A DNA stretch of 64,000 nt, from contig NZ_CP014754.1 in the NCBI RefSeq assembly GCF_001447155.2, forward strand, positions 2,418,001 to 2,482,000, written 5' to 3'. Source of the stretch: Marinobacter sp. LQ44 (GTDB taxonomy: Bacteria; Pseudomonadota; Gammaproteobacteria; Pseudomonadales; Oleiphilaceae). Made by a program: the position numbers and the translations under genes. Positions within the stretch are counted from its first letter, which is position 1; every line of letters begins with the position of its first letter. The notes below the pieces were generated by a model. It made no database searches. It had not been told where the DNA came from and saw only the letters and a list, made by a program, of their open reading frames with translations. Below, piece by piece: positions 6,788 to 15,441 of this stretch.

Positions 6788-7294
6788 ATGAAAAAGCATG
6801 TACTGACACTCGCAATCTGTTCCCTGGTTTCCACCGGCGTGTTCGCCCAACAAGGTGCCGCCAATGCGAACGTGGAGGCTGAGGCCAACATGAGCGCCCA
6901 GGCCAGTGCCCGCGATGGTGCGTCGGCTCAGGGCAGCGGCTCAGCCAATGCGCAGGCGCAGGTTGATGGCGATGCGGCCCGTGACGAAGCCACCGACCAC
7001 GGTGAGGCGGTCAGCACGGAGGCTCGTGAGAGCGCCAGCCAGGCGGCCAGCATGGGCGTTGAAGTGGGTGAGCGGGTCAGCGGTACGGCCCGGGCCCAGG
7101 GCGAGGCCGCTGTAGACAGCGCGGCCCAGCGCCGTGAGCAGGCTCGCGAACGGGTGAATGAGGCCCGAAATGCCGAGATTCGCGCTGAAACCAACAAGCA
7201 GATTGAAACGTCTGTTTCTGACACGGTCCGTGGCGAGGTACAGAGCACTGTGCGTGGTGCCGTGCAGGGCACTGTCCGCAACGGTGGCCAGTAA
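6788..7294 (+). CDS. Secreted Ala-rich low-complexity protein
   Basis: A 168-residue protein. MKKHVLTLAICSLVSTGVFA is a clear signal peptide with cleavage before QQGAAN. The mature part is dominated by Ala, Gly, Ser, Gln, Glu and Arg, with runs such as QGSGSANAQAQVDGDAARDE, and contains no Cys or Trp. A charged amphipathic middle (AAQRREQARERVNEARNAE) is followed by a Val/Thr/Arg repeat at the end (VRGEVQSTVRGAVQGTVRNG). ATG 6788 is chosen because of the strong AGGAGGA and the signal peptide. It is the first gene of the ECF-controlled locus and is followed after 65 bases by an outer-membrane barrel gene. I do not recognise a named family. Its composition suggests an extended, surface or periplasmic protein. 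Confidence 0.75.
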   Translation: MKKHVLTLAICSLVSTGVFAQQGAANANVEAEANMSAQASARDGASAQGSGSANAQAQVDGDAARDEATDHGEAVSTEARESASQAASMGVEVGERVSGTARAQGEAAVDSAAQRREQARERVNEARNAEIRAETNKQIETSVSDTVRGEVQSTVRGAVQGTVRNGGQ

Positions 7295-7310
7295 TCACTG
7301 ATGCGACCAT

Positions 7311-7331
7311 GGCCGGGCCCTGTGCCCGGCC
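7311..7331 (+). other. Intercistronic hairpin
   Basis: A perfect 8-bp GC stem (GGCCGGGC and GCCCGGCC) with a 5-base loop lies between the Ala-rich gene and the barrel gene. No T-run follows. It may act as an RNA stability barrier that keeps the upstream message more abundant, as is common for a small secreted protein followed by its export or anchor gene. Confidence 0.5.
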
Positions 7332-7359
7332 TATGTTTGTGAGCGAACAAGGAGCAGAC

Positions 7360-8316
7360 ATGCGTAAGCGTCAACGAATGTCGATCTGGTTTGTAACGCT
7401 GGGGCTTGCGGTGCCGGCGGTACAAGCGAATTCCGAAATGAACGGCTACCTGGCCGGCGGCCTGGAACACGACAGCAACGTGACGGTAGACGAGCTGAAT
7501 GCCTCGTCGGATCAGAGCGACGAAGCCTGGGTGTTTGAGGCCGGGCTGGAAGGCATTCTGAAGCCCACTGAAGGGCTGAACCTGACCCTGGGATACGACC
7601 TGTCCGGGCGCCGGTATCACAATCTGGACCGGTTTGATCAGGACATTCACCTGCTTTCTGCAGATCTGAGCTACGATTTTGATCCGGTCACCGTGGGCGC
7701 CAGTTATCACTATTCCTACGCCACCCTGGATTCTGACCGGTTCCTGGATTTCCGGCGCACCAGCCTGTATCTGGGCAGTCTGATTGGCGAGAACGTGTAC
7801 CTGCGGGCCAGTGTTCAGGACAAATCGAAGGATTTCAACGAGGGTACCGCCCGGGATTCCGATATCCGGGGTGGCAGTTTTGATGCGTTCTTCTTTTTCA
7901 ATCAGGCCCGCAGTAACCTGGTGTTCGGGGTTGACCTGGACGATGAAGATGCCCGTTCCGATGCCTACGACAACCAGCTGCTGCGGTTACGGGTGGCGTT
8001 GGTGCATCGATTTACCGTTGGTGGCCAGGACAGCCGCTTTCGGTTGGGCTGGCGTTATGAAGATCAGGAATACGATGAGGTGGTGATCACGGAGGAGACC
8101 GGCCGAGGGTTAAATGATTTTCTGACCCGGGATCTGGCCGAGCGAACCAGCCAGAGGGTGGACAAGGCCCGGGTGGTGGAGGCCAGCTGGCAGCTGGGCC
8201 TGAACGAGGTGTTCAGCCTGGAACCGAAGCTGTCCTACGGCCACTACACCTCCACCATCGATTCCGCGGATTACGACCGGTTTGTGGCAGGTGTGTCGCT
8301 GCGAGCGGGTTTCTAG
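7360..8316 (+). CDS. Outer-membrane beta-barrel protein
   Basis: A 318-residue protein. A signal peptide (KRQRMSIWFVTLGLAVPAVQ then A-NS) precedes about 290 residues of alternating aromatic and polar strands such as LNLTLGYDLSGRRYHNL, VTVGASYHYSYATLD and FRLGWRYEDQEYDE, ending with the C-terminal Phe (SLRAGF) that is the assembly signal of outer-membrane barrels. ATG 7360 follows AAGGAGCAGAC. It resembles the barrel portion of surface-lipoprotein-assembly-modifier-like proteins, but this is a loose resemblance. It is downstream of, and probably co-transcribed with, the Ala-rich secreted protein, and its 3' end overlaps the convergent S8 protease gene by 4 bases. A role in exporting or anchoring the Ala-rich protein is inference. 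Confidence 0.75.
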   Translation: MRKRQRMSIWFVTLGLAVPAVQANSEMNGYLAGGLEHDSNVTVDELNASSDQSDEAWVFEAGLEGILKPTEGLNLTLGYDLSGRRYHNLDRFDQDIHLLSADLSYDFDPVTVGASYHYSYATLDSDRFLDFRRTSLYLGSLIGENVYLRASVQDKSKDFNEGTARDSDIRGGSFDAFFFFNQARSNLVFGVDLDDEDARSDAYDNQLLRLRVALVHRFTVGGQDSRFRLGWRYEDQEYDEVVITEETGRGLNDFLTRDLAERTSQRVDKARVVEASWQLGLNEVFSLEPKLSYGHYTSTIDSADYDRFVAGVSLRAGF

Positions 8317-9653
8317 TAATCCAGCAAACCATGGCCGAACCGGGTATCGCGGCCCGGTTCGCCGAGATCCCGGGCATTGCTCTTCAATGCTTGTATGGCC
8401 CCGGACAAATCAACCCGGTTGAGCTCGCAGGCCAGTGCAGAGGTCACCACCGGAGCGGCCAGAGAGGTGCCGCTGTCCAGCGCCATGCCACCCTCGGGTT
8501 TGGCGACCGGCACAGCAACACCGGGGGCGGCAAAGAGCACCTGCTCGCCCTGGTTGGCCCAGCGGTATAGTTCACCAGAGGCATTCACCGCCGTGACACC
8601 GATGACCGGCCCATAAGCGGCCGGGTACAGCGGAGGCGCAGCCGGCCCTTCGTTACCGACAGCGGCAACTAAACCGATTCCCCGCTCATCCAGGCGTTCG
8701 ATGGCTGTTTTCAGCAGCCGGTTGTCGGGTCCGGTTAGGCTGATATTGATCACTGAAACCTCCTGGGCCGCCAGCCAGCTCAGGCCATCCAGCAAGTGCC
8801 CCAGCGTTGCTCCGGACAGCGCCTGATCCCGCCCATAGAAGACCGAGGCATTGAACAGCGTGGCTCCCGGTAATCGGGCCGGCCACTGCGGTGCCCGGCG
8901 GCCGATCATCAGGCTGGCTATTGCCGTACCGTGGGCGGTAGGCGCGGCAAGTTCGCCCTTTGCCTCTGCCAGTTCCAGAAAGCTTTCCTGAACAATCTGT
9001 GCGCCTTCAAACACCGGGTGATCCAGCGCAATGGCGGTGTCCACCATGCCTACCCGCACGGGCGCGGAGCACAGGCTTTGCCACTGGGGCCGGGCCACGT
9101 CGCTGCTTTCGGGGGCGTTGTCACTTTGTGGCGCATAAATGTGGTTCCGGTCCAGTTGATCTGCCAGCCCCGGCAGTTGCGCTTGCAGGGCGTCCAGCGA
9201 ATCCAGTGCCGGGGCTACCCGAAACCGTACCAGAATCATGCCCAGGCCGGTCAGTTCACGGCGCTCCAGAATGGTGATGCCAGGGCGGTCCAGTTCGGCG
9301 ACTTCAGCGGCGGTGCCGGTGGCCAGCCACTGGCGCTCCACGGCCCGGAAGCCGTCATCCAGCATCACATCATTGAACGCTTTGCCGCCTTGCTGCGTGT
9401 GAATAGGGAGAGAGCGCGGTAACCGGGGCAACTGGCCCCTGGCCTGATCAACGCGGGCTTCAATGAGTTGTTCCACGGCGTCCAGCCGGCGGTCCACGGA
9501 GCGTTCGATGGCTCGCTCGGTTTTTTGCTCGACCTTGCGGGACACAGAGTCCAGTTGCCTGTCCAGTGCCTGGCTGCCAATGGCCAGCGCCATGGTAGAC
9601 ACGGAACACAGGGTAAGCACGCTGATCAGGCCAAGGGTGGTATCGAGTTTCAT
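8313..9653 (-). CDS. Exported S8 (subtilisin-like) serine protease
   Basis: A 446-residue protein with an N-terminal signal peptide, then a charged helical segment (residues 30-75, LDRQLDSVSRKVEQKTERAI), then a peptidase S8 domain. The triad is D205 (VGMVDTAI), H241 (AHGTAIAS) and S394 (DSGTSLAAP), with the oxyanion Asn at N334 (AVGNEGP). Residues 80-200 are probably a pro-region or inhibitory domain. The gene lies between the barrel gene (convergent) and the ECF sigma gene (divergent). Its promoter (9698-9724) shares boxes and spacing with those of both other transcripts. It probably processes a cell-surface or periplasmic protein of the same locus, or degrades the anti-sigma factor. Which substrate is real is not shown by the sequence. 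Confidence 0.88.
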   Translation of the reverse strand: MKLDTTLGLISVLTLCSVSTMALAIGSQALDRQLDSVSRKVEQKTERAIERSVDRRLDAVEQLIEARVDQARGQLPRLPRSLPIHTQQGGKAFNDVMLDDGFRAVERQWLATGTAAEVAELDRPGITILERRELTGLGMILVRFRVAPALDSLDALQAQLPGLADQLDRNHIYAPQSDNAPESSDVARPQWQSLCSAPVRVGMVDTAIALDHPVFEGAQIVQESFLELAEAKGELAAPTAHGTAIASLMIGRRAPQWPARLPGATLFNASVFYGRDQALSGATLGHLLDGLSWLAAQEVSVINISLTGPDNRLLKTAIERLDERGIGLVAAVGNEGPAAPPLYPAAYGPVIGVTAVNASGELYRWANQGEQVLFAAPGVAVPVAKPEGGMALDSGTSLAAPVVTSALACELNRVDLSGAIQALKSNARDLGEPGRDTRFGHGLLDY

Positions 9654-9697
9654 AAACGCCTTTCGGTTGAGCCAAGGGTGTAGGGCTTTCTGGTTAT

Positions 9698-9724
9698 TTA
9701 ACGGCCGGGGGCGAAAAAAATTCC
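9698..9724 (-). promoter_or_regulatory. ECF-type promoter of the S8 protease gene
   Basis: Read on the minus strand: GGAATT (9724-9719), 15 bases, then CGTTAA (9703-9698), about 45 bases before the protease ATG at 9653. Boxes and spacing match the promoters at 6715 and 9734. Confidence 0.55.
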
Positions 9725-9733
9725 CTTTGGCCG

Positions 9734-9760
9734 GGAATAACGTTCGGCCTGAGCCGTTCT
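9734..9760 (+). promoter_or_regulatory. ECF-type promoter of the sigma/anti-sigma operon
   Basis: GGAATA (9734-9739), 15 bases, then CGTTCT (9755-9760), 30 bases before the sigma-factor ATG. It lies 10 bases from the divergent protease promoter, so the two RNA polymerase sites are nearly back to back. Presence of the motif in front of the sigma gene implies autoregulation. Confidence 0.58.
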
Positions 9761-9789
9761 ACGGATAACACTCACGAAAAGACAATGCC

Positions 9790-10284
9790 ATGCAACAGGA
9801 ATTGACTGAACTGTTACCCGGGCTGCGGCGATTTGCCTATTCGCTGACCGGCTCGATGCCGGATGCCGACGACCTGCTTCAGAGCACGGTGGAGCGGTTG
9901 CTGGCACGGGACCGGCCGGATGACGCAGACCTGACCAAATGGGCGTTCCGGGTGTGCCGTAATGTGTGGATAGACGAATGCCGGGCCAGAAAGGTTCGCC
10001 GGGAAGCGGCCGAAAAGCCGGAACTGTCGGATGGCCAGGTGGTCAATGGCGAACACCACACCACCCAGCAGATCGAATGGAGCAGGGTGGATGCGGCCAT
10101 GGCGGAGCTGCCCCAGGACCAGCGCCAGATTATCTCACTGGTGGCCATTCAGGGCCTGCCCTACAAAGTAGTGGCCGATATTCTGGAAGTCCCCAAGGGC
10201 ACCGTCATGAGCCGCCTGGCTCGAGCAAGAGCCGCATTAAGTGAGGCATTGGCGCCGGCGGCGGGTATGAGGACTGAATCATGA
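9790..10284 (+). CDS. ECF RNA polymerase sigma factor
   Basis: A 164-residue sigma-70 factor of the extracytoplasmic-function type. Region 2 covers LRRFAYSLTGSMPDADDLLQ and the following ERLLARD segment. Region 4 covers LPQDQRQIISLVAIQGLPYK, then VVADILEVPKGTVMSRLARA. There is no region 1.1 or 3, as expected. It overlaps the anti-sigma gene by 4 bases (ATGA). The shared GGAATW-N15-CGTYWW promoters nearby are the natural candidates for its recognition sequence. Confidence 0.93.
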   Translation: MQQELTELLPGLRRFAYSLTGSMPDADDLLQSTVERLLARDRPDDADLTKWAFRVCRNVWIDECRARKVRREAAEKPELSDGQVVNGEHHTTQQIEWSRVDAAMAELPQDQRQIISLVAIQGLPYKVVADILEVPKGTVMSRLARARAALSEALAPAAGMRTES

Positions 10285-10997
10285 ACATCACAGACGAAGT
10301 ACTGTCCGCGTTTCTCGATAACGAACTGAGCGAGCCGGAAATGAACGCGGTGCGCGATCAGATCGCCCTGGACCCGGCACTGGCGGACCGGCTGGCGGAA
10401 CTGGCCTCGGTGGATGCCGAGTTGCAGCGGCATTACGGGGCCATTGATCAACAGCCCATGCCGGATGGGGTAACGCGATTGCTGGCGCAGGCCGCCCCCG
10501 AGAACCGCCCGGACAACGTGGTGGCCTTTCCCTGGTGGCGCCGACTGAAGGAACATTCTGGAAAAGCTGTGGCTGCGGCGTTTGTGGCCGGCTTTGCCAT
10601 GACCCAGTGGCTGGGCTCACCGGCGGTGGACGATCCCGCATGGCCGTCCATCGCCCAGGCTTTGGAGCAGCAGCCCAGCGGTCAGGCCTATGAGGTTAAT
10701 TCCGATGCCACCGTTATGCCGAGACTGACCTTCCGGAACCAGGCTGGCGACTGGTGCCGTCAGTTCCGCGTTGACCAACCAGGGGCATCTTCTGAAAACG
10801 TTGCTTGCCGGGATGCCAGCGGCACCTGGCAGGCCGTGGCCCGCGCCGAGGTTGAACCGCACCAGCCCGGCCAAACCTACCAGACAGCCAGTGGTGGTCA
10901 GGCCATGGACGATACCCTGGATCAACTGATGGCTGGGCCTGCACTGAGCCCGCAAGACGAGCAACAGCTGCTGCAAGATGGCTGGGACAACCCCTGA
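10281..10997 (+). CDS. Membrane-anchored anti-sigma factor
   Basis: A 238-residue protein. The N-terminal 70 residues (ITDEVLSAFLDNELSEPEMN onward) form a helical anti-sigma domain of the FecR/RskA type without the zinc-binding HisCysCys motif. One membrane segment (VAAAFVAGFAMTQWLG, around residue 95) follows, then a periplasmic domain of about 130 residues with two Cys (DWCRQF and NVACRDASGTW). It would hold the sigma factor at the membrane until released by a signal or by proteolysis. The 4-base overlap fixes it as partner of the upstream sigma gene. Confidence 0.88.
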   Translation: MNITDEVLSAFLDNELSEPEMNAVRDQIALDPALADRLAELASVDAELQRHYGAIDQQPMPDGVTRLLAQAAPENRPDNVVAFPWWRRLKEHSGKAVAAAFVAGFAMTQWLGSPAVDDPAWPSIAQALEQQPSGQAYEVNSDATVMPRLTFRNQAGDWCRQFRVDQPGASSENVACRDASGTWQAVARAEVEPHQPGQTYQTASGGQAMDDTLDQLMAGPALSPQDEQQLLQDGWDNP

Positions 10998-11041
10998 GCC
11001 CTGCCAATGGTCTAAGCTTTTGGTAGACAAAGGAGGCCGTT

Positions 11042-11158
11042 ATGTTTGTGGCAGAGAGATCCACCGGGCGCTTGATTGAAGTGCTGGACCGATTCGGATT
11101 ACCGCCTGAAACCGTAGCCGGAAACGGAATATTTGAATCCTTCCTCTCATTTCTGTAA
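11042..11158 (+). CDS. Small ORF, 38 residues, with consensus ribosome site
   Basis: ATG 11042 is preceded by a perfect AAAGGAGG at optimal spacing, and the frame runs to TAA at 11156-11158. The product is MFVAERSTGRLIEVLDRFGL followed by PPETVAGNGIFESFLSFL. The opening MFV..R..G.LIEVLD resembles the start of short, about 70-residue proteins found in pseudomonads, so this may be a shortened version. It lies between the anti-sigma gene and the betI operator. The function is unknown. Confidence 0.4.
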   Translation: MFVAERSTGRLIEVLDRFGLPPETVAGNGIFESFLSFL

Positions 11159-11165
11159 CCTTTTT

Positions 11166-11187
11166 ATTAATTGAACGTTCAATTAAT
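11166..11187. promoter_or_regulatory. BetI operator (perfect 22-bp palindrome)
   Basis: A perfect 22-base palindrome centred on AACGTT, with the core ATTGAACGTTCAAT, lies 29 bases before the betI start. TetR-type choline-responsive BetI repressors bind such dyads at bet promoters, so this is the likely site of autoregulation and choline induction of betIBA. Confidence 0.75.
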
Positions 11188-11215
11188 GAAAAATACGGAA
11201 AAGCGCACGCCTGCC

Positions 11216-11809
11216 ATGCCAAAAGTCGGAATCAAAGACACCCGTCGCCAACAGTTGATCGACGCCACCATGGAGTCCATCGCCGAGCTGGGGATGCAGA
11301 ACACCACCATTGTCAGCATCAGCAAGCGGGCGGGGATGTCCTCCGGGATTATCAGCCACTACTTCGGGGGCAAGCAGGGGCTGATCGAGGCGGCCTTGCG
11401 TTATCTGCTGGACCAGCTCGGCAAGGAGCTGCGGGAGCGCATGGCGAAAACCGATCGCTCCCCGGCCCAGCGGCTGGATTGCATCATTGAGTCCAACTTT
11501 TCCGAGTTCCAGCGTTCGGCGCTGGCGGCGAAAACCTGGCTCAGCTTCTGGGCCCGTTCCATGCACGAGCCGGGGCTGAAGCGGCTGCAGCAGATCAACA
11601 ACGCCCGGCTGTACAGCAACCTGCGCTACTCATTTGCCCAGGTGTTGCCGCCGGATCAGGCCACGGAAGCGGCCCGGCAAACGGCGGCGATGATTGACGG
11701 CTTCTGGCTGCGCAGCGCCCTGAGCCTGGACCCGGCCGAAAGCTTTGAAGCCGGCGAGCGGCTTTGCAAGCAGTTTGTTCACGAGACACTGGCCCGGGCA
11801 AGCGCCTGA
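11216..11809 (+). CDS. betI: Choline-responsive TetR-type repressor BetI
   Basis: A 197-residue regulator. Starting at ATG 11216 it reads MPKVGIKDTRRQQLIDATME, the standard BetI opening; a longer frame from 11171 would begin inside the operator. The N-terminal HTH (IAELGMQNTTIVSISKRAGM then SSGIISHYFGGKQGLIEA) and the C-terminal domain with WLSFWARSMHEP are typical. It represses the bet genes in the absence of choline. It is first in the betI-betB-betA order, 62 bases before betB. Confidence 0.95.
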   Translation: MPKVGIKDTRRQQLIDATMESIAELGMQNTTIVSISKRAGMSSGIISHYFGGKQGLIEAALRYLLDQLGKELRERMAKTDRSPAQRLDCIIESNFSEFQRSALAAKTWLSFWARSMHEPGLKRLQQINNARLYSNLRYSFAQVLPPDQATEAARQTAAMIDGFWLRSALSLDPAESFEAGERLCKQFVHETLARASA

Positions 11810-11871
11810 GCCAACGCGAATTCCATGGCCCACAAGGCCTGAAGACACCGAATTGAGGTTATCAACCGCTT

Positions 11872-13341
11872 ATGTCTGCATCTGTTCCTGTTGTTCAGAA
11901 CTTTGTCCACGGCCGGTTTCTGGCCAACCGTTCCGGTGAGACCTTCCCGGTGGTGAATCCGGCCACCGGCCAGGTGATCTACCAGGTGGAAGTAGCGGAT
12001 GAGGCGGTGCAGCAGGCCGCCATTGAAAGTGCCCGCGCCGGCTTTTCCCAGTGGGCGGCCACCCCGGCTATCGAGCGCAGCCGGATTCTGCTGAAAGCGG
12101 TAGCGCTGCTGCGCGAGCGCAATGACGAACTGGCAGCGGTGGAAGTACGCGACACCGGCAAACCCTGGCAGGAAGCGGAAGCGGTGGATGTGGTGACCGG
12201 TGCCGATGCCATCGAGTTCTTTGCCGGCCTGGCGCCGTCCATCGAGGGCAATCAGCAAGACCTGGGCGGTGATTTTTACTACACCCGTCGGGAGCCGCTG
12301 GGGATCTGTGCCGGTATTGGCGCCTGGAACTACCCGATCCAGATTGCCTGCTGGAAATCCGCGCCGGCCCTGGCCTGTGGCAACGCCATGATCTTCAAAC
12401 CGTCGGAAGAAACACCCATGGGCGCAGTGAAGCTGGCGGAAATCTTCATCGAGGCCGGCGTGCCAGCGGGCGTGTTCAACGTGGTGCAGGGCGCGGCCGA
12501 GGTGGGCCAGTGGCTGACCCATCATCCGGAGATCGCCAAGGTATCGTTCACCGGCGAAGTGGCCACCGGCAAGAAGGTGATGGCGGCGTCTGCTTCGTCC
12601 CTGAAAGACGTGACCATGGAGCTGGGTGGCAAATCCCCGCTGATCATCTTTGACGATGCGGATCTGGAGAACGCCATCTCTGCAGCCATGGTGGGCAACT
12701 TCTACACCCAGGGCGAAATCTGCACCAACGGCACCCGGGTGTTTGTGCACGAAGACATCTACCCGCGCTTTATTGAGCGGCTGCTGGAACGCACCCGCAA
12801 GAACATCAAAGCCGGTGACCCGATGAACCCGGCCACCAACTTCGGTGCCCTGATCTCCAAAAAGCATCAGGATCTGGTTATGGGCTACATCGGTAAAGGC
12901 ATCGCAGAAGGTGCCACGCTCAGCCACGGGGGCCGGGCGTTTGAGCCGGAGGATGCCAAAGGCGGCTACTTCGTGGAGCCCACCATTTTCACCGACTGCA
13001 CCGACGACATGGCCATCGTGCGGGAAGAAATCTTCGGGCCGGTGATGTCGGTGCTGACCTTCCGCGATGAAGACGAGGTGATTGCCCGGGCCAACAATAC
13101 CGATACCGGTCTGGCTGCCGGGGTGTTCACCAACGACATCCGCCGGGCGCACCGGGTGATTCACCAGATCCAGGCCGGTATTTGCTGGATCAACAGCTAC
13201 GGCGCCTCGCCGGCGGAAATGCCGGTAGGCGGCTACAAACTCTCTGGCATTGGCCGGGAAAACGGGCGCGAGACCATTGCCCACTACACCCAGATCAAAT
13301 CGGTGTATGTGGGAATGAACGACATCGACGCCCCGTTTTGA
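11872..13341 (+). CDS. betB: Betaine aldehyde dehydrogenase
   Basis: A 489-residue aldehyde dehydrogenase, full length. The general-base Glu is in [10 protein letters not shown] and the catalytic Cys in [14 protein letters not shown], the BetB version of the active site. The cofactor-binding [10 protein letters not shown] and the C-terminal [13 protein letters not shown] segment are present. It oxidises betaine aldehyde to glycine betaine, the second step of osmoprotectant synthesis. It lies between betI and betA in one operon. Confidence 0.96.
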   Translation: MSASVPVVQNFVHGRFLANRSGETFPVVNPATGQVIYQVEVADEAVQQAAIESARAGFSQWAATPAIERSRILLKAVALLRERNDELAAVEVRDTGKPWQEAEAVDVVTGADAIEFFAGLAPSIEGNQQDLGGDFYYTRREPLGICAGIGAWNYPIQIACWKSAPALACGNAMIFKPSEETPMGAVKLAEIFIEAGVPAGVFNVVQGAAEVGQWLTHHPEIAKVSFTGEVATGKKVMAASASSLKDVTMELGGKSPLIIFDDADLENAISAAMVGNFYTQGEICTNGTRVFVHEDIYPRFIERLLERTRKNIKAGDPMNPATNFGALISKKHQDLVMGYIGKGIAEGATLSHGGRAFEPEDAKGGYFVEPTIFTDCTDDMAIVREEIFGPVMSVLTFRDEDEVIARANNTDTGLAAGVFTNDIRRAHRVIHQIQAGICWINSYGASPAEMPVGGYKLSGIGRENGRETIAHYTQIKSVYVGMNDIDAPF

Positions 13342-13382
13342 GCAGCCACCACAAAGGCCCTGCTGCACTGAACTGCAGCGTT

Positions 13383-13435
13383 GCGCGGTACTCGAAAGCT
13401 CACCTACCTACAGGTAAGCCTCGCTTTCTGCGTTC
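13383..13435. repeat. Possible intergenic hairpin in the bet operon
   Basis: Between betB and betA an imperfect hairpin pairs GAAAGC (13394) with GCTTTC (13423), with a smaller ACCT/AGGT pairing inside. It lies within an operon and has no T-run, so it is not an obvious terminator. It may be an intergenic repeat unit, but no second copy was found in this window. Confidence 0.3.
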
Positions 13436-13501
13436 CGGGCGCCTTGCATTTCAGCACATCAGAACCTTTCTGGCGGCTGCTGAGTGAAAAGAGGATTGCG
13501 T

Positions 13502-15196
13502 ATGACAGAAAACCGATACGACTACATCATTGTGGGCGCGGGCTCGGCCGGCTGTGTGCTGGCCAACCGCCTCACCGAAGACGCCCGCCACAAGGTGCTG
13601 CTGCTGGAAACCGGCGGCAGAGACAAAAGCATCTTCATCCAGATGCCCACAGCCCTGTCCATTCCTATGAACACCAGGAAGTACGCCTGGCAGTTCGAGA
13701 CCGAGCCGGAGCCGTATCTGGATAACCGCCGCATGCACTGCCCCCGGGGCAAGGTGCTCGGTGGCTCCTCGTCCATCAACGGCATGGTGTATGTGCGTGG
13801 CCACGCCCGGGATTTTGACGAATGGGATTCCGAGGGTGCCACAGGCTGGCATTACCAGAACGTGCTGCCGTATTTCAAAAAGGCGGAGACCTGGGCCTTT
13901 GGCGGCGATGACTACCGGGGCGACACCGGCCCGCTGGGGGTCAACAACGGCAACAACATGCGTAACCCGCTGTACAAGGCGTTCATCAAGGCGGGCGTGG
14001 ATGCCGGCTACCTGGAAACGGCCGATTACAACGGCGCCCAGCAGGAAGGCTTTGGTGCCATGCACATGACCGTGAAGAACGGTCGCCGCTGGTCCACGGC
14101 CAACGCCTACCTGCGCCCGGCCATGGCGCGACCAAACCTGACGGTGGTTACCCACGCCCTTGTGCACAAGGTGGTGCTCGGTGGCGCGGATGGCAAAACC
14201 GCCACCGGTGTGTGTTACGAGCAGGGCGGCAAGATGCACGAGGCCAATGCCGCTGAGGAAGTGATTTTGTCTGCCGGTTCCATAGGTTCACCCCATCTGC
14301 TGCAGTTGTCCGGCATCGGCAAACGAGAGGTTCTGGAACAGGCCGGTATTGAGGTCAAGCACGATCTGCCCGGCGTGGGTGAGAACCTGCAGGACCACCT
14401 GGAATTCTACTTCCAGTTCCGCTGCAAACAGCCGGTGTCGCTCAACGGCAAACTGGACTGGTGGAACAAGCTCAAGATCGGCGTGCGCTGGATTCTGCGC
14501 AAAGACGGGCTGGGCGCCACCAACCACTTCGAGTCCTGCGGTTTTATCCGCTCCAAGGCGGGTGTTGAGTGGCCGGACCTGCAGTACCACTTCCTGCCGG
14601 CGGCCATGCGCTATGACGGCAAAGAAGCCTTTGATGGCGACGGCTTCCAGCTGCACATTGGCCACAACAAGCCGAAAAGCCGGGGCTATGTGCGGGTTCA
14701 ATCCGCCGATCCAAGACAGGCACCGACCATCCGCTTTAATTATCTGGAGCACGAAGCCGACCGGGAGGGTTTCCGGGACTGCGTGCGCCTGACCCGCGAG
14801 ATCATCAACCAGCCCGCCATGGACGATTACCGGGGTGCGGAAATCCAGCCCGGCGTGGATGTACAGACCGATGACGAGATCGATGCCTTTGTGCGCCAGG
14901 CGGTGGAGAGCGCCTACCACCCATCCTGCTCCTGCAAGATGGGCACCGACGCAATGGCGGTAGTCGGGCCAGACACCCGTGTACACGGGCTCAAGAATTT
15001 GCGGGTAGTGGATTCGTCCATCTTCCCCACCATACCCAACGGCAACCTGAATGCGCCCACCATCATGGTGGCCGAGCGGGCAGCCGACCTGATCCGGGGC
15101 AAGGAGCCCCTGCAACCTGAGGATGTGCCGGTCCATATGGATGACCAGTGGCAGGCACACCAACGACCGGGGCAAGCGAAACGGGTGCTGATCTAG
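13502..15196 (+). CDS. betA: Choline dehydrogenase (GMC oxidoreductase)
   Basis: A 564-residue flavoprotein. The FAD-binding [19 protein letters not shown] is at the N-terminus. The GMC signatures follow ([18 protein letters not shown] near residue 85 and [17 protein letters not shown] near residue 258), and the C-terminal region [12 protein letters not shown] and [19 protein letters not shown] carries the catalytic His/Asn. ATG 13502 is used because GAGGATT lies upstream; a GTG at 13484 is possible. It oxidises choline to betaine aldehyde at the membrane. It is third gene of betIBA. Confidence 0.95.
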   Translation: MTENRYDYIIVGAGSAGCVLANRLTEDARHKVLLLETGGRDKSIFIQMPTALSIPMNTRKYAWQFETEPEPYLDNRRMHCPRGKVLGGSSSINGMVYVRGHARDFDEWDSEGATGWHYQNVLPYFKKAETWAFGGDDYRGDTGPLGVNNGNNMRNPLYKAFIKAGVDAGYLETADYNGAQQEGFGAMHMTVKNGRRWSTANAYLRPAMARPNLTVVTHALVHKVVLGGADGKTATGVCYEQGGKMHEANAAEEVILSAGSIGSPHLLQLSGIGKREVLEQAGIEVKHDLPGVGENLQDHLEFYFQFRCKQPVSLNGKLDWWNKLKIGVRWILRKDGLGATNHFESCGFIRSKAGVEWPDLQYHFLPAAMRYDGKEAFDGDGFQLHIGHNKPKSRGYVRVQSADPRQAPTIRFNYLEHEADREGFRDCVRLTREIINQPAMDDYRGAEIQPGVDVQTDDEIDAFVRQAVESAYHPSCSCKMGTDAMAVVGPDTRVHGLKNLRVVDSSIFPTIPNGNLNAPTIMVAERAADLIRGKEPLQPEDVPVHMDDQWQAHQRPGQAKRVLI

Positions 15197-15393
15197 CGCC
15201 CGAAGCCCCGGCCCCGGGGGCGCAAGGCCTCCGGGGTTAGCAAACCATCAGGATTTCCCTATCAACGCGACGGCTGTGCTGGTCGTTTCCTGGGCGTCAG
15301 ATAGGCAAGTCCTGGCCCGTAACGAGAAGAAAACGCGGGGGTTTGTGTCCGATTCGAATTAAGCAGCGCTTAAAAAGTAGAGGAGGAACACCC

Positions 15394-15441
15394 ATGCTGT
15401 GCATTAAACTGAAAACAACCAACCGGAGGCTCAGCGCATGA
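15394..15441 (+). CDS. 15-codon leader ORF before the BCCT-like transporter
   Basis: A strong AGAGGAGGAA is followed by ATG 15394 and a 15-residue frame, MLCIKLKTTNRRLSA, whose stop overlaps the next start as ATGA. The second ribosome site (GGAGG at 15425) lies inside the leader. This arrangement suggests translational coupling or a leader that modulates transporter synthesis. No tandem rare or single-amino-acid codons typical of attenuation peptides are seen. Confidence 0.45.
   Translation: MLCIKLKTTNRRLSA

Noticed and set aside
15200..15240. GC-rich dyad after betA as a rho-independent terminator
   Set aside because: There is no T-run on either side and the stem is interrupted; too weak to call.
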